DNA of 64,000 nt from Phycisphaerales bacterium UBA1845 (GTDB taxonomy: Bacteria > Planctomycetota > Phycisphaerae > UBA1845): NCBI GenBank assembly GCA_002338715.1, contig DDIR01000061.1, forward strand, positions 29,433 to 93,432, written 5' to 3'. The position numbers and the translations under genes were made by a program. Positions 46,405-55,746 of this stretch are shown in pieces (the first letter of the stretch is position 1; every line of letters begins with the position of its first letter). Under the pieces are notes generated by a model, which saw only the letters and a list, made by a program, of their open reading frames with translations, did no database searches and had not been told where the DNA came from.

Positions 46405-46995
46405 ATGCGCCGACAATTTCGTCAACCCGCATTCACACTTTTGGAAATCCTGATTGTCGTCATTGTCATTGGCATCCTGGCCGCGCTCATCATCCCCCAC
46501 ATGTCACAAGCAGCGGGCGATGCCAAGGTCAGCCGATTGATTCAACTGGTCGACACCACGCGCACCGGTGTGCAAGCCCACCACGCCGACACGGGCAGGT
46601 TGGCCCGCGAGTTCTCCAACTCGACCGATACCAACGACCACCAACTCTCCATCAAGCAGAACTATTACAACTGGAACGGGCCATACTTCGATCGCCCCCT
46701 GTCCAGCGTCGAAAACCCGTACGGTGGAATCGTTCGCATTTACGATCGCTTTGACCAGGGTCCCGTTAATCCGGTTGGCTTTGACTTGATTGGACGGGGC
46801 TCGGATACAGCCACCGGTGCCGGTCAATACATTCTCATCACCGAGATCAGCGAAGAGGTCGCCCGCGAGATTGATGCGATACTCGATCGAGGCGTCGGTG
46901 GCGACTGGCGAAACACAGGACGATGCGAGTGGGCGAATAACGCGGCGATGGTCTTTCTCATGGATCTGCACGACACGCCCAACTCGACACCTTAG
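46405..46995 (+). CDS. Prepilin-type (GspG-like) protein
   Basis: 196 residues. Leader MRRQFRQPAFTLLEILIVVI with prepilin cleavage before Phe and Glu at +5, then a single hydrophobic helix and a head beginning AAGDAKVSRLIQLVDTTRTG, as in GspG-like major pseudopilins. The middle has YYNWNGPYFDRPLSS. GGAG at 46394-46397 gives 7-base spacing to ATG 46405. It stands apart from the 0-6 kb secretion operon, so it may be a separate secreted or pilus component. Confidence 0.85.
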   Translation: MRRQFRQPAFTLLEILIVVIVIGILAALIIPHMSQAAGDAKVSRLIQLVDTTRTGVQAHHADTGRLAREFSNSTDTNDHQLSIKQNYYNWNGPYFDRPLSSVENPYGGIVRIYDRFDQGPVNPVGFDLIGRGSDTATGAGQYILITEISEEVAREIDAILDRGVGGDWRNTGRCEWANNAAMVFLMDLHDTPNSTP

Positions 46996-47259
46996 TCAAA
47001 CAAGCCCCCACCAACGCTGGCAACGGTGTTGCAAAACTTAGCCCGTTATTCTCACCAATCGCATTCGACGGTCACTTGGCGCAGGTCTATATTGAAAATA
47101 GACTTGGGGTGCGAATCCACGACCCCAATTCGCCAACCGTCCGTATCGCGATGTTGGCCGCCGATTGGCTCGCGTCGAGCAACGTCCGATTTTCTCGACA
47201 CCTCTGATGCGACTTCGGATAAGGTCTGAGTCTCGCACCATCCTATTGGGAACCATTCG

Positions 47260-48258
47260 ATGCTGGCGCTCAACCTCATTTCGCAAGCCACCCGAGTCCC
47301 GATGATCGACATGTACGCCCAACGTCTCAACAACGGCGAATGGTGGTCATGGCGGGCAATCATCGAACTCTTTCTCATCGGTGTGGTCGTTTACTTCATC
47401 CTTCGCTTTCTCGAAGGCACACGTGGTGCGCGCCTGTTGCAAGCCGTCCTCGTCATCCTGATCGGGTTCCTTGGGTTGGCACTCATCGCCCGCGTCCTGG
47501 AGTTGAGCCACATCATCGTGCTCTATCCCTTCTTCGTCGGTGGTTCCTTCCTCGTGACGTTGGTCGTGTTTCAACCCGAACTGCGGCGCGGACTCATGCG
47601 CATCGGCGAGTCGCTCACCCGTCGTTCGCGGACCGTCGAATCAAGCCGCGTGATCGAACCGATCGTGCGCGCCTGCTCCAGCATGTCGCGACGAAAAATC
47701 GGCGCAATCATCGCCATCGAACGGCGCATTCCCATGGGGGCTCTCGTTGAATCCGGAATTCCCATCGATTCCGAAACCACCGCCGAGTTGATCGAAACCA
47801 TCTTCTGGCCCGGGTCCGCACTTCATGACCTCGGCGTCATCGTCAGCCACGGGCGCATTGCAGCCGCCGGTTGCGAGTTCCCGACCTCAGAAGCCGACCC
47901 CGGTAACCAGATCATTGGAAGTCGTCACCGCGCCGCGATCGGTGTCAGCATGGAGACCGACGCACTCGTCGTGGTCGTCAGTGAAGAAACCGGAATGATC
48001 TCGATCGCCAACCGTGGAAGACTCACCGCACAGGAATCGCCGGAAATGCTTCGCGAGTCGTTGGCGGCTGACCTGCTTGGTGCGGGTCCAACACCCCAAC
48101 ATGAACTGGAATCAACCGAAGACACCGAGGAAGCATCAGCCAAGGCGTCCGAATCGCCTGAAACCGAGGGTAAATCGAGCCCTTCGGTCGCATCATCCGG
48201 CAACCAGGAAATCGGACTCATCGCCGACTCGTTGGCCAAGACTGAATCGGGAACCTAA
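47260..48258 (+). CDS. cdaA: Diadenylate cyclase (CdaA-type DAC)
   Basis: 332 residues. Makes c-di-AMP from two ATP. Three N-terminal membrane segments (about residues 30-52, 60-77, 85-105) precede the DAC domain (about 115-260). The RHR motif is present (SRHRAAIG), but the usual DGA motif reads LHDLGVIV, keeping the Asp but replacing Gly-Ala by Leu-Gly. A Glu/Ser-rich C-terminal tail of about 50 residues follows. The next gene (YbbR-type) starts 2 bases later, the usual partner pair; glmM is not seen after it. Confidence 0.88.
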   Translation: MLALNLISQATRVPMIDMYAQRLNNGEWWSWRAIIELFLIGVVVYFILRFLEGTRGARLLQAVLVILIGFLGLALIARVLELSHIIVLYPFFVGGSFLVTLVVFQPELRRGLMRIGESLTRRSRTVESSRVIEPIVRACSSMSRRKIGAIIAIERRIPMGALVESGIPIDSETTAELIETIFWPGSALHDLGVIVSHGRIAAAGCEFPTSEADPGNQIIGSRHRAAIGVSMETDALVVVVSEETGMISIANRGRLTAQESPEMLRESLAADLLGAGPTPQHELESTEDTEEASAKASESPETEGKSSPSVASSGNQEIGLIADSLAKTESGT

Positions 48259-48260
48259 CC

Positions 48261-49268
48261 GTGCAACAGCTGCGACTCATCGGTTTGTCGTCGTTTATCT
48301 CCCTGCTGATCTGGGTGGTTGCCGACGTTTCCATGTCGGAGACCGAGACAATCAAGGTCTGGATTTCGGCCAAAGCCGTCGGCATCGACGACATGCACGT
48401 TGAAAAAGTGTCAGACGATGACACGACCTTTGACGTAACCTTTACGGGACCCAAGTCCGCAATCGCGAGCCTCCGTCAAAGTGCGCCCCTGAGGGTCGAA
48501 ATCCCCATCTCGCCGCGCGCTTCCGGCGTGTACACGCTTAAGCTGGATTCGGAGTTGTCGGCTGACGCAAGCCGATTCCCCGACGTCATCGTGCAGGAAG
48601 TCAAACCCCCCACGATGGAAGTCCAGGTCATTCGCGACAAGACCGTAAAAATGCTCATCAAGGTGACCCACGAGTCGCTCAAGTACGATACCGAACCGGT
48701 CGTCGAACCGAGTGAGGTTTCAGTCAAGATTTCGGAATTGGACCTCGCCCAAATCCCCGAGGATTCGCGTCGCGTCTACCTCGATGCCGACGAACATCTC
48801 AGAACGGCAGAGCGCGGCAAAATGCTGGAGAAAGTCGTTCCCTTGCGCCCAGAAGTCGCCGATTTTCCTGTCCAACTTGATCCCGAATACGTCACGTTGC
48901 GTGCTCGGCTTAAGGAAGACCTGCGCGAAGAAACGTTGGCCGCAGTCCCCATCCGCATCGAAGCCAGCATGGATATTTTCAATGCGTTCAACGTCGAAGT
49001 GCGCGATGCCGGTGCGATCCTGACGCAGACCATCACGATCAAAGCCCCGATCGAAGTCATCGAGCGCATCCACGCCAAAGAGGACAAGGTTTACGGCGTC
49101 ATTTCAATCGGCGCCGAAGACAAGACCAATGCCGACGAATTCCGCTTCGTCACCCCTCAGTTCAGCTTCCCTCCCGGCGTGTCCCTGGTCGGAGAACCCG
49201 AGCTGATTGAGTTTCGGCTGATTTCCCGCAAGAATGAAATTCCCCCATCCACCGCAGAAACACCATAA
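48261..49268 (+). CDS. YbbR-domain protein (CdaR-like)
   Basis: 335 residues. One N-terminal membrane helix (LIGLSSFISLLIWVVADVSM), then about three YbbR-like repeats facing outside, with VTFTGPKSAIASLR near residue 65. CdaR proteins regulate CdaA in Firmicutes. GTG start 2 bases after cdaA. The repeats are weakly conserved, so domain limits are approximate. Confidence 0.82.
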   Translation: MQQLRLIGLSSFISLLIWVVADVSMSETETIKVWISAKAVGIDDMHVEKVSDDDTTFDVTFTGPKSAIASLRQSAPLRVEIPISPRASGVYTLKLDSELSADASRFPDVIVQEVKPPTMEVQVIRDKTVKMLIKVTHESLKYDTEPVVEPSEVSVKISELDLAQIPEDSRRVYLDADEHLRTAERGKMLEKVVPLRPEVADFPVQLDPEYVTLRARLKEDLREETLAAVPIRIEASMDIFNAFNVEVRDAGAILTQTITIKAPIEVIERIHAKEDKVYGVISIGAEDKTNADEFRFVTPQFSFPPGVSLVGEPELIEFRLISRKNEIPPSTAETP

Positions 49269-49319
49269 GCCAAGCATTAACAATGTTTTACAAAAAACAA
49301 AGATTCACCCCAACTCGCC

Positions 49320-49347
49320 TTGACGACCAATCGAGGATTGGTATTAT
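49320..49347 (+). promoter_or_regulatory. Sigma70-type promoter of the 5S rRNA gene
   Basis: -35 TTGACG (49320-49325), 16-base spacer, -10 TATTAT (49342-49347). The expected start, 7 bases on, coincides with the predicted 5S 5' end near 49354. Confidence 0.75.
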
Positions 49348-49353
49348 CTCCGT

Positions 49354-49458
49354 CGCGGTGACATTACGTGTGGGGCCACACCCGTTCCCATTCCGAACAC
49401 GGTAGTTAAGCCCATACGGCCGAGGGTAGTCGCAAGGCGAGATTAGGTGATTGCCGCA
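49354..49458 (+). rRNA. rrf: Solitary 5S ribosomal RNA
   Basis: About 105 bases. Contains the conserved CCCATTCCGAACACGG and GTTAAGCCC core with CGAGGGTAGTC and the 3' AGATTAGGTG. The ends pair: GCGGTGA near 49355 with the 3' TTGCCGC. No 16S or 23S gene is adjacent. Confidence 0.93.
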
Positions 49459-49466
49459 TTTTTTTT

Positions 49467-49497
49467 AAAAGAACCCGTTTCGGCGGGTTCTTTTTTT
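49467..49497 (+). terminator. Intrinsic terminator of the 5S rRNA gene
   Basis: AAAAGAACCCG / CGGGTTCTTTT, an 11-bp stem, 6-base loop, then a T run to 49497. Confidence 0.9.
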
Positions 49498-49614
49498 ATG
49501 CGCACATTTTGTGCACGCACTCCACTTCGAGTAATAACCACAAGACAACCATAACCCGAGCGGGCCCTGTTTTCATGCGAATCGCTCGTTCCCAAAACTG
49601 ACAGGAGATGCAAC

Positions 49615-51588
49615 ATGCGTGCAATGCTCTGTTCATTGATGATCTGCTTTGCTGCGATCCAAGCCGTTGCCGAGGACAAGAAGCCACCTGTCGCGACTCA
49701 GCTCACTGCCGACACGCCGCAAGCCACCGTTGACGGTGCGACCTTTGTCGCTCCGGGCGGATGGTGGATTGAAACGCGCGGTGATGCCATCATCCTCACG
49801 CTTGAAGGCGACTCCAAGATCTCCATTGTCGACGTGCACACCGAGGACGCGGATGAAGCCGTCAAGTCGGCTTGGGCGATCGTGCGACCCGACATGAAAT
49901 GGGCGTTGAAACTCACCACGGATAATCCCGGACGCAACGGTTGGGACTCGTTCAAAAGCTATCAATACGAAGTCTCGCCAAAGGAGCACCGCGCCGTCAG
50001 TGCACAAGCGGCCAAGCGCGGCGACGCCTACACGGTTGTCCTCGTTGACTTGAACATCGCGGTCGCTGGCAAACGCGGCGGACAGATTGCCACCGTTTTC
50101 GATCAGTTCTTTCCACCCGGTTACAATCGCGAGTCCTTCGCAGGCAAGAAAGCCAACCCGCTTAACGAAGAACGCATCGCTGCCATCAAGGCGTTCATCG
50201 AAAAAGGACGCGAAGCACTCGGCGTTCCCGGCGTGGGTTTGGGGCTTTACCAGAACGGCAAAGTTGTTTTTGAAGGCGGACTTGGCGTTCGAGCGCTTGG
50301 AGACTCGACACCGGTCGATGCAGACACGCTGTTCATTGTCGCGTCGAATACCAAATCGATGACGACGCTTCTGCTCGCAACCCTTGTCGACGAAGGCCGG
50401 GTGACTTGGGACACACCCGTCGTGGACGTGATGCCCGATTTCAAACTCGGCGACCCGGAAACCACCAACAAAGTGCTCATCAAACATCTCGTCTGCGCGT
50501 GCACCGGACTGCCGCGACAGGATTTTGAGTGGTTGCTGGAGTTTCAAAATCAGACGCCAAAATCCGAAATGGAATTGCTCGGTACGTTTCAGCCGACCAG
50601 CGAATTCGGTGAGATGTTTCAGTATTCAAACCTGCTGGCCGCGGCTGGCGGTTACGTCGCCGCGCACATGATCTCGCCCGGTCAGGAGTTGGGGGCTGCT
50701 TATGACGAAGCGATGAACGAGCGCGTCTTCACGCCCATCGGCATGACGTCGACAACCTTCGACTTCTCGCGTGCGCTGGCTGGCAACCACGCTGCACCGC
50801 ATGCGTGGGATCCCGATGGCAAACCCACCAGGATCGACATGGCCCCCAACTATTCAATCGTTCCGCTTCGACCGGCTGGCGGTGGTTGGAGCACGGTGCG
50901 GGACATGCTGAAGTATCTGCAGATGGAATTGAATAAGGGTGCTCTTCCCGATGGCTCGCGCGTCGCCTCCGAAGCCAATGTCGTCGCGCGCCGGGCTCCG
51001 CAGATCAACATCGGGAATGACGTCACCTATGGAATGGGTTGGCAGGTCGATCGCGAAACGGGCATTCCAGTCGTTCATCATGGCGGCAGCATGTTCGGTT
51101 ATAAGTCCGACATGGTCTTCCTGCCCGATCACGATGTGGCAGCCGTCATCCTCACCAACGCCGACGAAGGCGGGGCGATGCTCGGTTCGTTTCGCCGGCG
51201 ACTTCTGGAAGTCCTCTTCGATGGAAAACTCGAAGCGGAAGAAAACGTCGCGACTGCGTCTAAGAACATGAAGGCGTCACTCGAAGCAGAGCGAAAGCGA
51301 CTGACGATACCAGCCAACGCCGAGGCGGCTGACAAACTTGCAGGCAAGTATTCGAATCCATCGCTCGGCGAAATCACCGTCAGGCGGGAAGGCAAGTCCG
51401 TCCTGTTCGATTTCGGTGAATGGAAGACCGAGGTCGCATCAAGAAACAACGACGACGGCTCCCTGGCCTTCGTCACGGTGGGAGCAGGATTCAACGGCGT
51501 GCCCTTCGTGGTGGGAAAGATCAACGACAAACGCACGCTAACCTTCCGCGATGCCCAACATCATTACGTGTTCGCAGAGGTGAAGTGA
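49615..51588 (+). CDS. Secreted serine hydrolase of the beta-lactamase (class C / LACTB) family
   Basis: 657 residues. Signal peptide at 1-19 (cleavage after AVA). An N-terminal domain (about 20-190) without motif, then a beta-lactamase-like hydrolase (about 195-520) with SNTKSMT (SxxK nucleophile Ser near residue 245), YSN near 341 and HHGGS near 489. C-terminal beta domain about 560-657. AGGAG precedes the ATG. Such proteins are esterases or peptidases more often than true beta-lactamases. Confidence 0.88.
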   Translation: MRAMLCSLMICFAAIQAVAEDKKPPVATQLTADTPQATVDGATFVAPGGWWIETRGDAIILTLEGDSKISIVDVHTEDADEAVKSAWAIVRPDMKWALKLTTDNPGRNGWDSFKSYQYEVSPKEHRAVSAQAAKRGDAYTVVLVDLNIAVAGKRGGQIATVFDQFFPPGYNRESFAGKKANPLNEERIAAIKAFIEKGREALGVPGVGLGLYQNGKVVFEGGLGVRALGDSTPVDADTLFIVASNTKSMTTLLLATLVDEGRVTWDTPVVDVMPDFKLGDPETTNKVLIKHLVCACTGLPRQDFEWLLEFQNQTPKSEMELLGTFQPTSEFGEMFQYSNLLAAAGGYVAAHMISPGQELGAAYDEAMNERVFTPIGMTSTTFDFSRALAGNHAAPHAWDPDGKPTRIDMAPNYSIVPLRPAGGGWSTVRDMLKYLQMELNKGALPDGSRVASEANVVARRAPQINIGNDVTYGMGWQVDRETGIPVVHHGGSMFGYKSDMVFLPDHDVAAVILTNADEGGAMLGSFRRRLLEVLFDGKLEAEENVATASKNMKASLEAERKRLTIPANAEAADKLAGKYSNPSLGEITVRREGKSVLFDFGEWKTEVASRNNDDGSLAFVTVGAGFNGVPFVVGKINDKRTLTFRDAQHHYVFAEVK

Positions 51589-51592
51589 TTGA

Positions 51593-51618
51593 CAGGTGCG
51601 TCCGGGACGCACCCTACG
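51593..51618. repeat. CACCCTAC-type palindrome
   Basis: CA then GGTGCGTCCGGGACGCACC then CTACG. It begins 4 bases after the serine-hydrolase stop; on the minus strand its GTAG supplies the stop of the truncated parE. Confidence 0.85.
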
Positions 51619-51709
51619 AAACTCGTTCGGGGCCAGCTTGTTCCAACATGTAGTCGGTGATGTCGAGCAGATCGCTTCGGGCTTGTGGAGTGAGGCGGTA
51701 GCGGGTCAC
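51614..51709 (-). pseudogene. Truncated ParE toxin
   Basis: 31 codons read VTRYRLTPQARSDLLDITDY then MLEQAGPERVS, matching the N-terminus of ParE/RelE toxins, and stop at TAG inside the palindrome (51614-51616). GTG start overlaps the parD stop by four bases (GTGA). Full ParE is about 95-100 residues, so two thirds is missing, including the residues that act on gyrase. Confidence 0.75.
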
Positions 51710-51960
51710 GGATTCATGTTACGATGATCGCCGACGCGGTCCATGATTTCCTTGAACACTTGGTCGCCATCAAGAAGTTCGCCCACCTTGGCTTGCGCGA
51801 TTCCGTCTGCAATCTTTTGGCGCACGCTTTCACGCCAACGCTCTTCCTCTTCGAGGGCGCGCAGACCGGCTCGTATGACCTCGCTGGCCGACGCATACCC
51901 GCCCGACGCGACCCGTCGCTGAACGAATTCCCGCTGCTCATCAGTTAGGTGAACGTTCAT
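51706..51960 (-). CDS. parD: ParD-like ribbon-helix-helix antitoxin
   Basis: 84 residues. Ribbon-helix-helix DNA-binding N-terminus MNVHLTDEQREFVQRRVASG, then GGYASASEVIRAGLRALEEEE, typical of ParD. The C-terminal part binds the toxin in intact pairs. Its toxin partner is only a 31-codon remnant, so it is probably an orphan autorepressor. Confidence 0.88.
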   Translation of the reverse strand: MNVHLTDEQREFVQRRVASGGYASASEVIRAGLRALEEEERWRESVRQKIADGIAQAKVGELLDGDQVFKEIMDRVGDHRNMNP

Positions 51961-52094
51961 GCTTCAAGTATAGCCAGCATGTCCAAGATTATCCAATCTG
52001 GACATCATTGGCTGGCAATGCCCCCTTGCGGCCCCGAAAACGACGGTTTGGCGAACTTTGGTGGCACGCGAGTCGAAGCTATGGCCGCACAACT

Positions 52095-52592
52095 TCATCC
52101 TTGCGGTTCGGACGGTCCGCGTATTTCCACTGATGAGAACGGTTCGCCGCATTCGGGGCAGCGCGGTTCGCTGGTTCCTTGCATTTGGTAACCGCACTCG
52201 ATGCAGACGGGGGTGCCGAATTCGTTGATCTTCTTGCGGATCAGGCGGGCATTTCGTTTGCGGTAAAGGTAGTGATAAAGAAGTGATCCACTCCCGCCGG
52301 CGATCCCTCCGCAAATGCCCGACGCAATCGCCCCGTCCCGAATACCCAAGGCCCTTAGCCAGTCGCGCAGCACGATCATCGCAATCAGATAGACGCCCAT
52401 TCCAAGCAGAGCACCAATCCAGGGCGACACCTTCGTTGCGGGCTTTGCCGCTTCGTTCTTCTGCCAGTTCAATGCCAGCGCATCCAATTCGGGATGACGC
52501 TTTATAGCATTCTTCGCGTAGTGCTTGAGTTTTTCGTCGGACTTGCCGTCGTCAGTTGGTTTCGTCACCGTACTTTGTCCGGGATTGTTCAT
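52095..52592 (-). CDS. Membrane protein with C-terminal zinc ribbon
   Basis: 165 residues. Two hydrophobic segments (about 58-75 and 86-105) follow a polar N-terminus, then a basic stretch YLYRKRNARLIRKK and a zinc ribbon CIECGYQMQGTS...CPECGEPF near the end. The ribbon resembles those of the 28-30 kb paralogues, but at the opposite end of the protein. ATG 52592 gives MNNPGQS. Function unknown. Confidence 0.68.
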   Translation of the reverse strand: MNNPGQSTVTKPTDDGKSDEKLKHYAKNAIKRHPELDALALNWQKNEAAKPATKVSPWIGALLGMGVYLIAMIVLRDWLRALGIRDGAIASGICGGIAGGSGSLLYHYLYRKRNARLIRKKINEFGTPVCIECGYQMQGTSEPRCPECGEPFSSVEIRGPSEPQG

Positions 52593-52815
52593 ATGATCAG
52601 TCAGCACTTGCGGTATACCGCAATACTCCATTTATGGCACAAGCAATGACGCGACACAACCGGCGTCATCGCTGTGCAACAGCCCCGACGTTACGACAAA
52701 GATACGCAGAGGCGGTCAATCATGCGCTTAAGATAGGACCCGAGCAAGAAATCAGCGTGTATTCAATACGTGTGGTGCCTTTGCAATGCAACTACTTCGT
52801 CAGGAGAAACAGACG

Positions 52816-53550
52816 ATGCGGATGATCAGCAGCTTCTTATCGCTTTGCGTGGCGGGTGTGGTCGTGGCTTTTGCTGCCGGTTCGTTGACGTTCGCAGAGG
52901 GCACCGAGAGTTCGAACAACGATCACAAACGATATTACGCCCCAAAGCAGGTCCGTCTCACGTTCGGCAATGCGTCGCTGAATATTGGGGTGGCTGACGA
53001 CGGGACTTCGCTTGTGGTCTGGCCCGACGGTTCGAAGACGCCGACGCGCATTGGCCCCACTGTCGAGAATCAATCAGTCGAGAATCAAACTGGGCCGCGA
53101 GTCATCGTGACGGACTTCGTCGCGCAAGGTTTCGAGTATGAAGGTGGCCGGGTCGGCGTGGCCATCGGATTCGCTACGCTCGATGAAGCGAAGGGTAAGC
53201 TTGAGTATCAGTTCGCCTGGGGTCTTGGCTCACCGGAACAACTGAAGCAACGCCACGGCTGGGTGCATAGTGGCTCGCTGCTAACTACCGACGCAGATGA
53301 TCCATTTCATTCTATGTCGGTTTCGATTTCGCACGGCGATTCGGTGACGATGTCGATTCAGCGCATGAAACGACGCGGCCAAACCAAGTCAGATAAGGCG
53401 GAAATCGAAAGCCACGTATTCGTGAATCATTGCCCCATTGCAGCGACGCCGTCGTTTGTCAAAGAGACAACGCTTCACTACAAAACCGTGCTGGTTGATA
53501 CCGAAGACACGCCCGGTTTCTTGCATGTGCCGAACAAGAAAGAAGATTGA
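52816..53550 (+). CDS. Secreted protein of unknown function
   Basis: 244 residues. Signal peptide about 1-28 ending SLTFAEG; AGGAG gives 9 bases to ATG 52816. The mature protein is beta-rich with VTDFVAQGFEYEGGRVGVAI and a Ser/Asp-rich middle. No family recognised. Two palindromic repeats follow at 53561 and 53612. Confidence 0.68.
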   Translation: MRMISSFLSLCVAGVVVAFAAGSLTFAEGTESSNNDHKRYYAPKQVRLTFGNASLNIGVADDGTSLVVWPDGSKTPTRIGPTVENQSVENQTGPRVIVTDFVAQGFEYEGGRVGVAIGFATLDEAKGKLEYQFAWGLGSPEQLKQRHGWVHSGSLLTTDADDPFHSMSVSISHGDSVTMSIQRMKRRGQTKSDKAEIESHVFVNHCPIAATPSFVKETTLHYKTVLVDTEDTPGFLHVPNKKED

Positions 53551-53560
53551 CGAACGCCAG

Positions 53561-53585
53561 CAGGTGCGGCAAGCCGCACCCTACG
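53561..53585. repeat. CACCCTAC-type palindrome, GCCGCACC arm
   Basis: CA then GGTGCGGC-AA-GCCGCACC then CTACG. Starts 10 bases after the secreted-protein stop. Confidence 0.8.
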
Positions 53586-53611
53586 CGCTCGACACCACGG
53601 ATGAATCATCT

Positions 53612-53633
53612 TGGTGGGCACGGCCCACCCTAC
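53612..53633. repeat. CACCCTAC-type palindrome, GGCCCACC arm
   Basis: T then GGTGGGC-ACG-GCCCACC then CTAC. Ends 6 bases from the aldehyde dehydrogenase stop. Confidence 0.8.
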
Positions 53634-53639
53634 TTTTGC

Positions 53640-55160
53640 TTAGCCGAACTTGATGCCTTGCGCCAGTGGGAGGTCCTTGCTCCAGTTGATCGTGTTGGTT
53701 TGGCGGCGCATATAGGCTTTCCAGGCGTCGCTGCCGGATTCGCGGCCACCACCGGTTTCCTTTTCGCCACCGAAGGCGCCGCCGATTTCCGCGCCGCTGG
53801 TTCCGATGTTGGCGTTGGCGATACCGCAGTCGCTGCCGGCGCTACTTAGGAACTGTTCAGCTTCCAAGAGGTTCTCGGTGAAGATCGCCGAACTCAACCC
53901 TTGCGGCACATCGTTGTGGATCGCGATCGCTTCGTCGAGCGTTTCGTATTCCATAATGTAGAGCAGCGGCGCGAAGGTTTCGTCTTGTACGATCTGCCAT
54001 TCGTTCTTCGCCGTCGCGATCGCCGGTGACACGTAGCAACCGCCCGGATACTTATCACCGCTCAGCCGCTCGCCGCCGCAAAGGATCTTTCCGCCGGCGG
54101 CTTTGACTTTGTCGATGGCGTTCATCAAATCATCCACCGCACCGCCATCGATCATCGGGCCCATGAGCACACCTTCATCCAACGGGTTGCCGATGTTGAC
54201 CTGGGCGTACCCTTTGAGCAGACGTTCGACGAGCGAATCCTTGATCGACTTGTGCGCGATGATGCGACGCGTCGACGTGCAGCGCTGACCGGCTGTCCCA
54301 ACCGCACCGAACAAAATCGCGGGCACGAGCAAATCCATGTTGGCATGCTGCGACGCGATGATCGCATTGTTGCCGCCGAGTTCGAGAATCGTTCGACCGA
54401 GGCGCTTGTGCACGACCTCGCCGACGTGATAACCCATCCGGCAACTACCGGTGGCTGACACCAGCGGGATACGCTTATCGTGCAGCAGCGTTTCACCGAT
54501 GGTTGAACCGCGCCCGATGACGAGGCTGAAGATCGCGGGGTCGACGCCGGCATCTTTGCAAACCTGCTCGGCGATCTTGGTGCAGGCAATCGCGGTCAGC
54601 GGGGTTTTCGACGACGGTTTCCACAACGTCGAATCGCCACAGACAGCCGCCAGCGCCGAGTTCCACGCCCAGACCGCCACCGGGAAGTTAAACGCACTGA
54701 TCACACCGACAACGCCAAGCGGATGCCACTGTTCATACATCCGGTGACCGGGTCGCTCCGAGTGCATCGTCAAACCATAAAGCTGACGCGACAGACCCAC
54801 GGCAAAGTCGCAGATGTCGATCATCTCCTGCACTTCGCCTTCACCCTCGGGCCGAATCTTGCCCATCTCCATGGTGACGAGCGCGCCGAGCGCGGCTTTC
54901 TTTTCGCGAAGGGCGTTACCGAGTTGGCGCACGACTTCGCCGCGCTTGGGGGCTGGCACAGTGCGCCATGACAGAAACGCCTCATGGGCCCGCGACACGA
55001 TGCGTTCATACTCGTCAGCCGTCACCTGCGTCACCGACGCGATGGTCTCACCGTTGATCGGCGACATCGAATCGAGTTTGTCTCCCGAACCCATCCATTC
55101 ACCACAAAAACCACCCGGTGAAACGTCGGAAATCCCCAATTGCTTCAGCACGTCTTTCAT
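53640..55160 (-). CDS. Aldehyde dehydrogenase, ALDH7-like
   Basis: 506 residues. NAD(P)+-dependent oxidation of an aldehyde to an acid. Family clues: GLTMHSERPGHRMYEQWHPL and VWAWNSALAAVCGDSTLWKP, as in ALDH7/aminoadipate-semialdehyde dehydrogenases (AmaB, Pcd). Catalytic Glu in LELGGNNA and Cys in TAGQRCTSTRR near residue 295. Lysine degradation is the likely role, but the substrate is not proven. Confidence 0.9.
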   Translation of the reverse strand: MKDVLKQLGISDVSPGGFCGEWMGSGDKLDSMSPINGETIASVTQVTADEYERIVSRAHEAFLSWRTVPAPKRGEVVRQLGNALREKKAALGALVTMEMGKIRPEGEGEVQEMIDICDFAVGLSRQLYGLTMHSERPGHRMYEQWHPLGVVGVISAFNFPVAVWAWNSALAAVCGDSTLWKPSSKTPLTAIACTKIAEQVCKDAGVDPAIFSLVIGRGSTIGETLLHDKRIPLVSATGSCRMGYHVGEVVHKRLGRTILELGGNNAIIASQHANMDLLVPAILFGAVGTAGQRCTSTRRIIAHKSIKDSLVERLLKGYAQVNIGNPLDEGVLMGPMIDGGAVDDLMNAIDKVKAAGGKILCGGERLSGDKYPGGCYVSPAIATAKNEWQIVQDETFAPLLYIMEYETLDEAIAIHNDVPQGLSSAIFTENLLEAEQFLSSAGSDCGIANANIGTSGAEIGGAFGGEKETGGGRESGSDAWKAYMRRQTNTINWSKDLPLAQGIKFG

Positions 55161-55305
55161 TGGAAAACCCTTAAAAATGCGTGTGTAAGAGGCGTGTCGT
55201 CACGTCTGACCGGAGCATAGCCCGACGGGGTGGATAGTCAACCCGAGCGATGCCCGCTGACCCCGCCCCGCCGGCTAAATTTTGATCGTGGCTGGAACCG
55301 TCGGC

Positions 55306-55746
55306 TTAGTTCGGGTCGAACGAAAGGTTGTAATCAGCCGTGAAACCGTTGGAGGTTGTGCCCACGTAGATGTCGATCGAACCGCGCGTCCAGAATCGGG
55401 CGAGTTCCTGCACGCTACCGCCGTCACCGCAGAAGTTGCTCTGACCGGCTTGGGCCCACAGGCGCACGTCCTCGCCATTAACCCCCTCGGCTGTAATGGC
55501 CAACCCCAGCGACGCATCGATCTGCATCACGTGGTTGGGCGTTTCGGGGAACCAGCCATCACAGATGGAATCGTCGCTGACACCGGTGGTCGTACCCGTT
55601 CGGGCGGCAGACACAAATCCCGTCCCGACCACCACTTCCGTCGCGTTCAAATTATTGTCGCCGCCGGGGACAACGACGGCAGTGCAGCCGACCAGAACCG
55701 TCGCAACCCACCCACCGATGAAGACGCCTGCTTTTGTGATCTTCAA
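55306..55746 (-). CDS. Small lipoprotein of unknown function
   Basis: 146 residues. TTG start with AAGGAGG 8 bases upstream, an unusually good site that decides the start over an out-of-frame ATG nearby. Signal peptide with lipobox TVLVGC at about residue 21. The mature part is Gly/Asn/Thr-rich with SNFCGDGGSVQELARFW and ends FTADYNLSFDPN. No family recognised. Confidence 0.72.
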   Translation of the reverse strand: MKITKAGVFIGGWVATVLVGCTAVVVPGGDNNLNATEVVVGTGFVSAARTGTTTGVSDDSICDGWFPETPNHVMQIDASLGLAITAEGVNGEDVRLWAQAGQSNFCGDGGSVQELARFWTRGSIDIYVGTTSNGFTADYNLSFDPN

